64,000 nucleotides of DNA, taken from the NCBI GenBank assembly GCA_018389105.1, contig JACATO010001024.1:310001-374000 (forward strand), read 5' to 3'. This DNA is from Nautilus pompilius (Eukaryota; Mollusca; Cephalopoda; Nautilida; Nautilidae). The notes under the pieces are model-generated. The model searched no databases. It was not told where the DNA came from and saw nothing but the letters and a program-made list of their open reading frames with translations. Position 1 is the stretch's first letter, and every line of letters begins with the position of its first letter. Below, one piece after another: positions 49,050 through 61,720 of the stretch. A program made the translations under genes and the position numbers.

Positions 49050-49643
49050 CAGTTGTCCCCGGTATTCGCGGGGGATACGCTCCTAGAGCACCCGCGAATA
49101 GTGAAAAACCGCGAATATTGGACGCGGTTCATAAAAATGCCTATAAACGTCAAAATATAACGTGAAATATAATTTAAAAATATAAGTAAATATATAATAA
49201 TAATTTAATAAAAAATACAACACTCAGCGAAACACTCTAGATAGCTACACACGGTAAACTGGGATGATGCGGGGCTGCTGGGCTGCATCTGTCTGAGACA
49301 GCGCCTCGTGGGCAGCAGCCAATCAGCAGCAAGGAGAAATGAATAACGCTCTCGGATTGGCTACTTTCAAACCTCCAGCCAATAGCGTTTATTTTATATC
49401 GATATTTTGCTGAATTTACGTTAAAATTAGTAAATTATATTGTTATCAATAATTTAGCATTAAAAAGCCTGAAAAAATATATATCGCCACGAAAAATGCC
49501 ATTAAAAAATCGCGGAAGATATTTGCGATTCCGCGAATATGCGGGGGTTTCCACGAACAATTATTAGTCAGGTTATAAGGAAAATTCCGCGAATAACCGT
49601 GGCCGCGAATAACCGTGGCCGCGATTACGCGGGGGGTCGACTG
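49050..49643. mobile_element. pogo/Tigger-type MITE, 594 bp
   Basis: Flanked by TA (49,048-49,049 and 49,644-49,645). The left end is CAGTTGTCCCCGGTATTCGC, and the reverse-complemented right end is CAGTCGACCCCCCGCGTAAT. Both belong to the CAGT-n-CCCC...CGCGG terminus common to pogo/Tigger-type elements of animals. Subterminal CCGCGAATA-like motifs are repeated on both sides (near 49,090-49,120 and 49,510-49,545). Close to the right end a 16-bp unit (CCGCGAATAACCGTGG) is doubled at 49,587-49,618. No transposase inside; the AT-rich middle has no ORF. It would have been moved by an enzyme encoded elsewhere. Confidence 0.9.
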
Positions 49644-49822
49644 TACTACTTAATCCGTGTGGGAATCCATGATGTATCTAAATAGGTATTTCTCAAAGCT
49701 TTCGCATTCACTTCCTCGGTCTAAAATTTCTTCGCTCATTTCTTTTATGATATGTGCTTCAAATGGGTAAAGCTCTTTTACCAACAAAGCTACTGAAAAC
49801 GCATTGTGTGTATATATATATA

Positions 49823-51012
49823 CTACAATACAAAAGTCCTAGTAAGCTTTGCAAATACATTAATGCTTGTTTTATTTCCTTTTAGAATTATAACTGAATG
49901 AAAATGAAAAACGATGTCAATTGTTAATAAACATAAATAATATTTTTCGATGAACAGTGTAAAAGTGAACGCGAAATAAGTAGAATAACCGAAATTTCAA
50001 GATGTATCATTTAAGAAATTTAAAGGCATTAATCCAGGTTGTGATAGGAAAAAGAGTGGATGACCAAGGAATCTATCTAAAAAAAAGATGAAAAGTACCT
50101 GAAGATACCTTCTCTGAGCGATAGAAGAAAAAACTCAGAAAGTAGCGAAAGCAAGATTTAGCAGAATGCTCAGTGGTTCAGACTCATTATTCTAGAGTAC
50201 GAAGTCCTATTGGACCAAATGAACAAGGGACGAGTGGAAGTCAGGAAACCATTTTCTTGTGTAAAATGAATAAGGCTAAGCGACTAAAATATGTATCCAA
50301 AACCAAAACTGGACTCAAGAACAATAGAACAAAGTCCTTTGTTCAGATGAATCAAAGTTTGAAATTTCTGGGTCTAAGAGAAGGCAGGGTGTAAGGTGTA
50401 GAATTGGAGAAAGACTTAGAGTTATTGTGTTTGCAGCCTTTAGTAAATCGTGGTGGAATGATGGGGATTTGTTTAGAATAAAAAAGAAGTATGAATGCAT
50501 CCAGACAAGGCTGTTTCTTATTCACCAAGCTATTCCTTCAGTATTCCACTGTTTTTACATTTCAACGTGACAACATTTCAAAACAGGCTGCTGATGTTGT
50601 CAACTCATAATTACACGCAAAAGGGAGAATGGTTGCTAGATTTACTACATTTGCCTCTACATATCTCTGAACTTCATAATATCGAACATGTTTGGGACTA
50701 CTTCGACAAAGCAAAAAAATATGAACAACAGCAAAAAGCCAAAGATAAACTCTGGTTTAGGAGCATGGAACAACATTTCAGCTGTTATTATTTCAAAATT
50801 ATCAGATTTTTTCAAAATGTGTTAGGCACTCGTGAAAGAAAAGGATGCGCAAGCTAAATATTAGTATAGTGGTCTTTATTTCATCATTTTCACCTTATCT
50901 ACTGTAGAATAATATTCCTGTATTAAATTGTCTTATTAGTTTGTACTATTCCTTTCTATAAATGAAGTTATGAATATAAATGTAAATATTCTAAAACCTT
51001 TGAACAGTACTG
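49823..51012 (+). mobile_element. Tc1-like family 2, nearly full-length decayed copy
   Basis: The left edge near 49,823 (TACAATACAAAAGTCCTAGT) and the right edge at 51,012 (CTTTGAACAGTACTG) loosely mirror each other. Inside, the translation GCDRKKSG and KIPSLSDRRKNSE matches the linker and second helix-turn-helix of Tc1 enzymes. VGERLRVIVFAAFSKSWWND and DLFRIK match the central core, and a VWDYFDKAKK segment stands where NPIExVWDxL is expected. The longest open frame is 50,495-50,857 (120 codons). Stops and frame changes are frequent. The 36.1 kb copy matches it over the core and the last 130 bp. Confidence 0.7.
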
Positions 51013-54000
51013 CATATTTCCGCTTTCTTCGCGTCTACGCAAATTTTTACGCTTAGCAAAAGCGCCCCTTTACTACTTCACAGTACTTCAAAAGACAACT
51101 GCATGAGCCTGATTTGCTAAGTCCTTAGGTTTCTAAAATCTCAGGTTTGAATGTTATCGCTGTCGCTGAACGTGTAAGCTATCCACACTAATGTGAATAC
51201 GCGAAAAACATCGCGATAAAGCAAGATTCTGACTAAAAATAAATACATAAAATAAACTGACCCTGGACGGCCAATAGTTATCGCTCTGTTATAAAGCAAC
51301 GGTTCCAAACAATGGGGGCGGCCATAGGAAAAAGACTGTCTTATTACATGGTGAATGCTGCCTTCAGTAATCAGTGCCATGCAAATATAACGTAAAGATC
51401 CCTTTTTACTCTGAAGACCAGTAAAATCGGCTAAACTCTTCGTCTGATGTCAAGTCCTTGCTTTCGCACTTGATTTTCTTGTATTTAGTTTAGTGAGAAA
51501 ATCCACCTGGAAAATTACATACTGTAGATACCGTTGGTAACGAAAGGATGGCCCGTTGTTGGACAGTGTTATCCCTACAATACCCAGTACAGGAAACATC
51601 ATGCTATTTGGCAACTTTTAAACAGCATCCTCTGTTCACAAAAGAAGATGGCAGCCGCTACTTGATTTTACGCATACGATACGCAACAAGAACGACTGTA
51701 TTGAAATCCAGTTGCCTATATGTATAATCTAATTGCTTTGATAGCTACGTATCTATTTACTGTGATCGTAGCTAAATCATTTTTTCGAAAGACCATTACC
51801 TTCTAAAACATGGCTTACAACCGCATATACTTTCATTCAGATTAGTGGAAAGGATTCTCTTTGGTCAGCCACTTGTGCAAAACGTCAGCTCCGCTCCTTG
51901 GATTACTTCATGGACAGGCATATCCACCAGCAGTAATACGTATACAAGGGGTTAGTCAGTAGAAATGGTCTTGCATATGTCGGCAGTTAACGAGATCCAT
52001 TTATGATAAACTTGATTATTCAACTCAAGATGTGTGTTCATAACTTTAGTCGTATGGTTGCCATAGTAACCTTGCAGGTTTATTGAATATGCGAAAACAC
52101 TAGTAGATTTTCCGTAACTATTCATCAGAACTAAATATTTCGTGTTTTCACAATTTGAGGGCAGCATTCCTTTGAATGTAGTATCAGGAAGTTCAATTTC
52201 TTATCTGTTTTACTTTCAGGAATTTCCTTAATTTTCTTTTAAAATTGCGAATTATAAAGTTTGCTCTTCAACAAAACACAAAAAAATGCAAACAAACGCA
52301 GAAGACAAAATTTCTCCATTATATTTGACAGACTATAGCGAGACAGCATTAGAGCTGCCAGAAAATGATAAATACCATTAGATGCCACATTCATGTAAAT
52401 GCGCTAGGAGACAGGCAAACATAGCAACGTTGAGTCCATATCTCCTCCACTTATCTATCAAGCAGACATTCAGAAGATGAGGATATCCGTTTTTGACATC
52501 GAACCAATCTAAGTTGATTTAGCGACTCCTTACTTCAAAAGAACAGGAAAAATAGTTTGTAGAAATACCGAGTGATCGTTTTAGTTGATGATGACTCTAC
52601 TCCAAGAAGATTCTTTCATTTCCCCTTCAGACACCTTAAATTTTTAGAAAGTTTTGTCTCTGCAAAACATTTAAAATTAACCAAATATTAAACAAAAATA
52701 ATGGTTATTGGCATATTTATCGATTTACATAATGTAGTCATCCTATTTATTATTTAAATTCTTAACATAATTAATCATTCGTTATCATTTAGATATTATT
52801 AAATATAAAAAGCCTCTAGTTTATAAAGGATACAATTAATAACAATATTGCTCATCTTTAAAACACGTTTATTGCTGACAATAAATGCTCCCGGTTTTCT
52901 CTTTGTCTTTCAGGATCAAATATTCATTTATTATGAGAAAAGCTCTGAGATAAAAGAAACTGCTTAACGCTCTAAGAAATTTTCTAAAGGGATCTGCTGA
53001 AATAAAAGTAATCTTTTTTATCTGTATTGATAATTTAATATTTACACTGTCAAAAATAATCTTTTGTTGAAAATAAATGTTTAAAATAACTTTGTTAAAT
53101 ACCATCAATTTTCAGAACGCAATTTGTTGCTGGATAACTGAAAGGTCGGTATTAGTTGTAGAAAGGTAATGACGGATAGAGGGAGTTACAGACTAAGATA
53201 AGCCGGAAAAGGGGTATCCAGTCTTGTGCAATATTTTTCACTTGAACGAATAAACGGTTAATCTGGTTACTGAGATAAAGCAACCATGAGAAATAACAGT
53301 TTAGCTTTATGTTTGATGAAGCTGCAAGAGGCTGAAAGATGCGAGGTCATTAATGTATAATTATCTACAGATACAAAATGATTGTCTATACAGGAAAGGA
53401 ACTATTATGGTGATGCATATCACATAAGTACTATATAAAATGGCATAAGTCAGTGAAGGTGAGATATACAGTTACGTCGGTAGTGATATGTTACAGTGTC
53501 CGCGTACAGGGAATCTGAGCATGTCAAGGACGAAACACTTATGGGTCGGACGAACCCAAACGTACGTCTAAATCATGGAGCTTATACCAAATACGACAGT
53601 GGAAATTTCTTATTTAATTCTAATAATCGTATACACAAAGTAATACGTGCATAGATTGCCATCTGATGAAAGACTAATCAGATATATTTATAGGCTAAAT
53701 GAGAACACTGACAAGTCCAGAGCTATTTCCGAAAATTATCAACTTCAGAATTTAATTCCAGAGCCGTCCGATATGATAATAAGCGATTGGCTCTTTTCTT
53801 TTCGCTTGCCCGTCTCTACAAAGGAGGCTGCACTGGCGAGGGAATTTAATGCCATGTCTGTCGGCCGCCTAGGAACGTCATCCTGTTCCCTGAGGGCCTG
53901 GAACTACCGAGATCGGCAGGGAAATTCTCAATTGAATTTTTTTCCAAATAAATTAGAAAAGTGAAATAAATAGGTTTTTTTTATCGATTGTATGTTTTGG

Positions 54001-54272
54001 CGATAAATACCACATTTGGCCTAAAAAATTCGCCGCTAGCCCTTCACCCAAATCGTAGGCGATGAATTCATTGACTGGACCAAAAATTCTCCACGCGGAT
54101 TTATTAATAAAAGGCATGTCAGCCATAGGATGACGCCAAATCAAATCATGGGGATTAAGTAATTTCTCCATTTAAATGGCAGCTTTTCCTTGTTTATAAA
54201 AGTGCGTTGTTATATTTAGCTATTCACATAAATTAGTATATCTTACAAAATATCCATGTATCTCAAGCGGGA
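51013..54272. other. Non-coding stretch, AT-rich
   Basis: No gene supported. A 105-codon plus ORF (53,647-53,964) has no recognisable domain. Confidence 0.4.
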
Positions 54273-54839
54273 TCACATGTAACATGTGGGACACATAGTT
54301 GGGCAGGTAACCAAAGGGCAGTATCGGGAGGTCGGAAACTGCATTCTTACGCCGTTTATGCGAGTCGCGTTGCAGTCCAGAAAGTTTAGAGTCAACCAAA
54401 AAAATGAAAAGTACGTCCACACACGTCTCGTGGATCTGCGGCCGGTAGAAGACCGAACGTCATTGTTGCGGGAAAAAAAATTCATCCAGAAGTTCTTCAC
54501 CAGGTGTGGCCCCGACAAGATGTCCCTCACCGTTTCAGCACAGTTCCGTTGTGATTCGCTCGCCGACGGACGTCGCCCATGCAAGAAAGAGTAGCTCGTT
54601 AGAATTCTCTCCTCTTCGCCGGGAATAGATTTCTTTGAAAGTCTGATCAGAAGATGGGTTATGGAAGAACAGTTGAGCGCTGATAGCGTGTACTCTTCTT
54701 TGATACGCGTTGGTTTGCCGGAAGGGGTCGGACCCTGGGGGTTTTGGAAGATCCAACAAAGACCCTCCTCAGCGCGAATCCCTTTAGCCCAAGTGTGGAG
54801 GCGGGAGGAAGTGCCATGCTGTGGGTTGCAATCTGCCAC
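54273..54839 (-). CDS. Unidentified 188-codon ORF
   Basis: The longest ORF in the window outside the LINE, from ATG 54,839 to a stop at 54,273. The product is Ser/Arg/Thr-rich and mostly hydrophilic, with a short hydrophobic stretch (FFWLTLNFLD) near residue 150, and I recognise no domain. The same DNA is open for 102 and 74 codons on the plus strand. This local openness goes with a higher GC content than the flanks rather than proving coding. No clear splice signals frame it. It could be an exon, an old repeat or chance. Confidence 0.2.
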   Translation of the reverse strand: MADCNPQHGTSSRLHTWAKGIRAEEGLCWIFQNPQGPTPSGKPTRIKEEYTLSALNCSSITHLLIRLSKKSIPGEEERILTSYSFLHGRRPSASESQRNCAETVRDILSGPHLVKNFWMNFFSRNNDVRSSTGRRSTRRVWTYFSFFWLTLNFLDCNATRINGVRMQFPTSRYCPLVTCPTMCPTCYM

Positions 54840-55299
54840 GATGAAACTGATGTTTGTGGGAGGACGACTAAATTTTTTCCGATAACTTTGCCATTTTAAA
54901 GAAATCTATCCTATAATTTTACCAACAAGGCGTTTTCTTAGACTAGATGTACAAATTCTTCGGGAGAATGGCGTTCGAATCCACACCGCTCGTGCGAACA
55001 CAGTTTGATAAAGAGCGTTGTCAGTGCCACACATCCCCAAGGTGAACTCAGTCAAGGACGTTTGGTGGCATCTAGATCCTCAGGTGAGAACAAATTAGTT
55101 CATGTCCTGCGATAAACGGCAGCTCTCGCACGGTCATGGAGCAGACCTTGATGCAAAAATAGTACTGATTTATTGCCAAACAGCGTAGAAGCATTTTCTG
55201 TAGTAAAAGATGCAAAAATTTCACTCTTTTTGTTTATTTTTTTTATTTGCTCCTTTCTTCAATATCTAAAATATTCTTATCGGAACAGATGGCTAAATC

Positions 55300-55475
55300 A
55301 GTGTACCGGCCAGGTCTGCCTGAGAGCTTGGAACCGACCAGGTCTGCCTGAGAGCTTGGAACCGACAGAGTCCGACAGCTTGGTGTACCGGCCAGGTCTG
55401 GCTGAGAGCTTGGAACCGACGGAGTCCGACAGCTTGGTGTACCTGTCTGATCTGGCTGAGAGCTTGAGTTCAAGT
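55300..55475. repeat. Short tandem repeat with 28- and 54-bp periods
   Basis: CCAGGTCTGCCTGAGAGC with its continuation to AACCGA (28 bp) is present twice in tandem at 55,310-55,365. Then a 54-bp unit starting CCGGCCAGGTCTGG occurs, followed by a diverged third copy (CTGATCTGGCTGAGAGCTTG). GTCCGACAGCTTGG recurs at the end of each long unit. The ORFs through it (plus 55,173-55,568; minus 55,243-55,549) get their repetitive Ser/Glu/Pro or Ser/Arg/Pro products from the array. Confidence 0.9.
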
Positions 55476-55569
55476 CTCCTTTGGGGACCGACTAGGTTCG
55501 GCAAACCTCTCTTCTCCCGTCTCCTTTCGCTCTTTTTACCAGTTATCATCGTACCTCCCCCCAGCTAAA

Positions 55570-58500
55570 TATTCTATTTCCTGGTAAGGGCGGAAGTTTC
55601 ACCCACATCGAGATACTAGAATGGCAACGCTTCTTCCCGGCCTTCGAAGTTTCTATTCTTACATCATTCTCAATTCCATCAGCCTTTAACGGATAAATGG
55701 GATCTTAAATTGTTCATATAAAAGTCATGAAAGAATGCGAGGCAGTTTTAAACAGAAATAAAATGTGCTCTTTGTTATAGATTTGATAAAACGGAATGTC
55801 TAAACGAAAGAAGGGAAGTGATGGAACGACCGAGGCTGTAATATGTACGCCATAAAGCTACAGAAATAATGACTGTATTTATAATATGGATATAGCCGTG
55901 TCTGTTGAAGTGAAAAATGTAATTAAAATACCAGAATAGTTCAAGATTGCTTATTTTACCTACTATTTTCCTCTGCCACGCAGAATTTCTAGAGGTAATT
56001 AGGCGTCGTCACACAAACAAAAAATTACCCTGACAGCTGGGTTATGGTTATGTGCGTTAATCTGTAACCGATTGCCGCAGTACTTCCGTTTGGATTAGCA
56101 CTATGATTTAAATGGCTGAGTTGTGCATGCACACGCGTACAAAAACCAGTGCCCCCAACCCTGAATTACCACGACCAAAAACTAACAATTTAGCTTATAG
56201 AAATGTTCGGAGACGGTTCCGATATTTTCCATCATCTTATTAATGATAAATGAAGTAAATGCAGAACCCACGTTTCGAGAGTCCTTCCCTCTACCATTAT
56301 CAGGATTTTCGTTTTTCGCCCTTGTTTGGAGTGCAGTGATGCAAATACTTTAGGTGTTCTCGCACTGCGCGATTTCGCATTTCTGTATCCTGAAAGCATC
56401 GCGTTCTAGCCTCGAACCCGCGACCTGCTGTTTCCCAAATCTTCTCTTATATTTGACGTAGATGACTACTGCTTCAGTGGATTCGCATACACCGATAAGG
56501 TACTCTTCAGTGCTATAAACCGACGATGATGACGGGAAAGGATGTGAAATGTAGGCTCATTAATTACTTCGTTTTCTAACTAATAAACTAATGGGGGAAA
56601 TTCCCAAACTAATTTCCAACTTACCTTAAATTCCTGACTTCATTTTTTAAAAATTTTAATAACTTAACCATTCGTCTGTACAAGGTGAAACAGATAAATC
56701 TACAGGTGTACGTCATATAAAATACTTCAACGTAGAAGATAAATAAGTTCTAGTTAAAAGTTGACTTTTAATCGATGTTCTCGATAATAAAATAAATACG
56801 TTCCGGTAGCTTAAAACAATGTTATTTATTTTGCTGTTATATATTAGGATTATTGCTGTACAATTTAAAATTACTTATTTAAAGAAAATACGACAAACCC
56901 TAAATGTCTTTTTATTTAGTTTCAGTTGCTATAAAGACACAGAACTCATCTCGGCCTGTGGAATCTTTACCCGAGAGGTTTAAACATACGTAAGTTATTT
57001 ATTCTTAGCACCACCATAATATACTGCAGTTTCACAATTCCTGCATTTTTAAATCAGTTCATTGCCGAGTGCCATAGAAACAACATATTTAACTGAAAGA
57101 CCATGAAATATGTTTATATTCTATGGAAATACAATATTTTAGTTTTTTAAAGACAAACAGAAAAATACATACAGTTGTTGTCCTGAATTGGTTAACAGCA
57201 GGGTGGAGAAAGTCTAGTTTAATTGTGTCGCAGAAATGCTGTTTAAGTATCCATACTGTGCTCGAAATTTATCTTTGTCAAGCAAGAAAAAACAGAACTG
57301 AGCTTAATTTTTCAACTTGTTCCCCAATTCTATGGATGATCTACGAGTTAAAATGGCTTCGTATTTTCTCGAATAAATGCGAAATAAATAAGTTTTAAAT
57401 GCACTTCGGCGTAATATTAGTTCAGCCAAGATCATTTAGTAGGCGTTAATGTTAATTTCCTTCCTACTTTTACCGATAACGAGTACGGGAGCATGGCTGG
57501 ACGCGACGAGATCGCCAACCCCACGACGCCAGTTTTTAAATCACTTAATACCACTTTTCCAGCCCAGAAACTGTTCGATATACGATTTTTTTCGTTATGA
57601 AAGATTGTATCGATGAGTGGAAGCACTGCGTGCCAGGGCCGCGCCCCCCTGTGGTTCATCTTGTGCTGAATAATGTAGATTTTCCACGTCTGTTTCTGTA
57701 TTAATAGGGAAAAGAAAATGTTAACACAACATCGGCTGTTTTCCTATATCTGATTAGTTTCTGGATAGGTTAGCTACTGTTCCAAATACAATAAAATAAT
57801 CGCATATTTTAAGAAGAGAATGGGAAAAAAAATTCAACTTGGCGACAACTGAGGTACATTTTAAAAATGTAAGTAAGATGCAGAATATGTCATTGAATGC
57901 GGTTGCCCTTAAAATGAGATATTAAAGAAATGGCTGCAGAAAAAATTAATGTTTTAGGAGGAACTGATTTAACTTTCTATACCAAACACTTTACGAAGAC
58001 CGGAATCGCTGTCTTCAGAATTTAATGCTACAGTTTCGAGATTTTAGCTTTCTTTCAAGTTTCTCGAAGCAGATTTTTTCCTCGTTTAATAGTTAAACAG
58101 CCGGTAATTTTTCTTCACCACCAGATGAAGAATAAGATGTTTCCAGTATCAAGAGATACGGTATTTTCTCCACCGTCAATCATACCTTAGTCTCCGAAAA
58201 ACGGATATCATATCGAGACCCGGGTTAAATAGCGTATTAATATATAACGTTCTTCAAAATTGACCCGAAAATAAAACTACAAAAAGGAGTGCGTTGTTAA
58301 TTCGATTTCTAAAATGCTATTATTTTGTTGTTGATCACCGGAAATCTGCCCACGTTTACGTTTTCTTTTAAAATTGCTTATTTGCGCTGAAACTGTGTTG
58401 GAAGTGAGCTATCTCATAACTATGGATCGTAGTAGATAAGTCGTTACTGTCCGTCCACCTGTTGAAACTCTTTTTTGGCTCAATTTTCCGCCACCAAAGT

Positions 58501-61500
58501 CTAAATTTGCAGCAGCTAAATATTGCACACTGTAAATGCCGGAGACGTGCAAAAAGACCATGCAAAACAAAGTGCAGACAGGACACCGAGTCTCTTATCG
58601 TCCGCCTTGAGATTAACGTGGTTTCTGCGACTGACAGCTCGTACTTTAGCGAGAAAAAAACCGATAAATAAATGCCAGATTATCGGCAATTCCTTCGTGA
58701 TGGGGTTAACTCGCCAAGTGGTCTGTCGTTCCACATGTTAATTTTCGAACAAGCGCTGTATTAACCTAGGTGGAGTTTCGAACAGATTTTAATCTAGCGC
58801 TCTTTATATTGATAAAGCCTTCATAAATAAACTCACACACACACACACACATAAAAGAAAATCTAAAATCTACGTAACGATCTATAGTACACGCAAAAAG
58901 TACACTTCACCAGTCTTAATAGGATCTAAAGTTCAACAAATTACAAATTAGGTTTGTTGACAGAGCAGCTGCAAACCTACACTTGGCCAAATGCAATCTG
59001 CACGCTTCGCTAAACACGAGCAGTAATTAAATTTTAAAGCACCAAGCAAAACTCTTAAGATAATCAAAAGTAAATTTAGATTGGGTTATTTTATACAAAG
59101 TTTGCCTTTCCATAGATGTGATTGCAAAACAGGTTCAAGGAATGAGATACTCGGATGTAATTGCCATTGGTTAATATTGACACTGGATTTTTTTTAAAAT
59201 TGGTTTTATAGAGATATAAATTGCTAAACACAAACCAAAAATTGATTGGAAACGTAATCTATTGACAGCCAAATTACATAAAAGCACCGGTGCTTTTTTC
59301 ATACTTAGAGGTAATCAATACCAGTAAATACGGGTATGTACTTGTATTATGAGAAAAAAAACCCACAAACGACACGATCTCGTTGTACCGCTGGAATAAT
59401 AACGGATTTTTTAAAAAAAAACTATAGTTGCATCGTTTTTAATGGCAGTAGAAAAGTTTGTTAAAAATCTAAATTTCCTCGCTATGTTATTATTTTAATT
59501 TGATGTGAAATATTAATAAAGTAATAAACAGCAATTTGGCTTCTAAAAATTTCATATCAGAAAAGTACAAATTAATATATGTGCGCAGAACAGTTTGTTT
59601 TAAGATTACGCGATCATCTAAGTATAGAAATCTGAATTACATAGATATTTAACACTCTACAAAGGAAATACTGTTAACTTCTCTGTTGTAAGATCATCAG
59701 AATATTACACCACAGAATTTATAGATTGCATAACAAACGTTAGTGAATATAACACCAACACTGCATCCGGCATGTAAAAGAAAAACACAGAAAGTGAATA
59801 ACGTATTCAAGTTAAGTTCTATTTCAGCGATAAAGTTGAGATTTAAAGGTATATCATTTTCAGCGCCCTACAAATCATTAAATAATATCGAATAAAACAG
59901 AACTATTCTAGTTGCAGCGCTGACATTTAATCGATGGCCATTTAACGTGTGCGTGCGTGTGTCTGTGTACTACGTGTGTGCGTGTTTGTGTGTTAATAAA
60001 AATACTCTATTCGTGGGGCTGATTCTCGGCTCTTTCCTGAACAGGTAAACAACACTTCAAAAGAAAGAAGAAAACGTAACACCAGAACTAAGGGGAACAG
60101 GTAAGACGACAGGTCATTTCGATGGCCTGGAGTGTTTTTTAAAATGTAATATGTAGGAAAAGAAAGATGGACAATCCTCAAAAGTCTGGATCTATGCGCA
60201 TATGACCTTTTCCCTCGTCGCTGCGCTTGGAGTTAGATCGAAACCTTTGAGATCGATCATTTCCGTGTTTCTTCTGTTGATTTAACTCTTCGATATAGAG
60301 TAAATTTCATTCACATTCGGCTGAAGATGTCTAACCAAAAGTGAAAGGAAATTAGGAAAAGTAAAATATTCTGGATTAATGCGGGTTTTACAAGTGAGGA
60401 AAGCATCCGGTGGACGGCCGCTGACCTAACGCCCGCTCTGTGTTAGTTTACCAGGTATGACGTCAAGTGATTGAACCATTAATTACGACATCAGTGGTTC
60501 TCTACTCGTCACAAGTAAATTATATATCAGCACAGAATTATACTACTTCAAAAACCTTTTATTCAACAGCAGTCTTTAGGAACAAGATAAATCTGTCCGC
60601 TAGCACCTGCCCTGACTTATGTATCGGCACCCTGCCTCGATTTGACAGCCAGGGAAGAACTCGAGCCGGTTGGTTTAGAATCTGCTACTCCGCGAGTGCT
60701 CGCCACAGCAGCCAAATGCAGCGGAACACTTGTTGTGACGTATGAAGGTAATCAACATCAAAGAATACTTACCGAGCCGAGTCCACGCTCATAGTAACGA
60801 TCGCTTCTATACTTTGCAATGTGTGCTTTGAATCGTTGTGATGTATGGTAAAATTAGCGTATTATGAAAGTGTTTCCATAATATATATTTTTATGCTTTA
60901 TATCACAAGAAAGCAGACCTGGCATTTAGTCCGCCCAGAATTAAATTACTTCCTACCCAGACGAATTGCATTAACAGATGCATCAGAGACTATTCTTGGT
61001 AGTTGGTCTTTTAACTGGCTTCACTGTTTTAGTACTGAAATTTTTTATTCGCTGGAATTAGTTGAGTGGAGAGATGACTTTCGCGGATGTGAACAGACAA
61101 CTTAGGCTAAATATTAGTTGGCAACATAAAAAAATCTCTAAAATAAAGTTCGGCATTGTTTCAGGCAACAGTGAGCAACGTTTCCCATTTACTAACTCGG
61201 CAGAGACACTTATTCACCATCACAAGATTTCAGACGCAACAAAGACAATATTTTATTGTTTGATGTACGTTGTTCTGCATAAATGAGTATGTAGTCTGTG
61301 CATACGGCTTAATTGGGTGGTGTCAGCGTGACGTCATCAAATAGCCTCATTGTTTTATTAAGGAGGCCTAGATTCAAATAGCAAAACCAAATTCGTCCAC
61401 TCCCCAAAGAATTTGGTTAATAATTCTTTAGCCTCACTACACATGGGTTTAATGATGTTTCGTTTATCTTCAGCAATTCCCAAATAGACACCAATAAATT

Positions 61501-61555
61501 TAGTTTATCCTGTTTTAAATAACTTCTGCCAACCAATGAATGCGTCTCTAGCGAG
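55570..61555. other. Long non-coding stretch, no gene recognised
   Basis: AT-rich. It contains a (CA)n run at about 58,830-58,851, a GT-rich tract at 59,950-59,993, an 18-bp perfect palindrome at 59,280-59,297 and a TCGAACCCGCGACC motif at 56,414 that resembles the complement of a tRNA B box. ORFs up to 92 codons show no family. Confidence 0.45.
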
Positions 61556-61564
61556 TCAGTAAAT

Positions 61565-61720
61565 AACAATATGCGAAGTCTGTAATCGGTGGTGCGAAAA
61601 GCGAGTAGCGCGCCTGTACGTTAGGGTGGCGGCGGAAACGAGATTTACCCCAGTGAGTTCGGACGGTGTGCGGCGCCCAACAAGTAGCGCTTTTCCTCCC
61701 CTCCTTTCCCTTGCATTCTC
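61565..61720. promoter_or_regulatory. CpG-rich patch, possible promoter
   Basis: CpG is dense here (GTAGCGCGCC, GGCGGCGGAAACG, GTGTGCGGCGCCC) against AT-rich flanks, followed by a pyrimidine-rich tract. It lies about 0.7 kb upstream of the candidate coding exon at 62.4 kb. No TATA box or other core element is clear. Calling it a promoter is inference. Confidence 0.2.

Noticed and set aside
56400-56430. TCGAACCCGCGACC, like the complement of a tRNA B box
   Set aside because: No A box or shared SINE body was found next to it.
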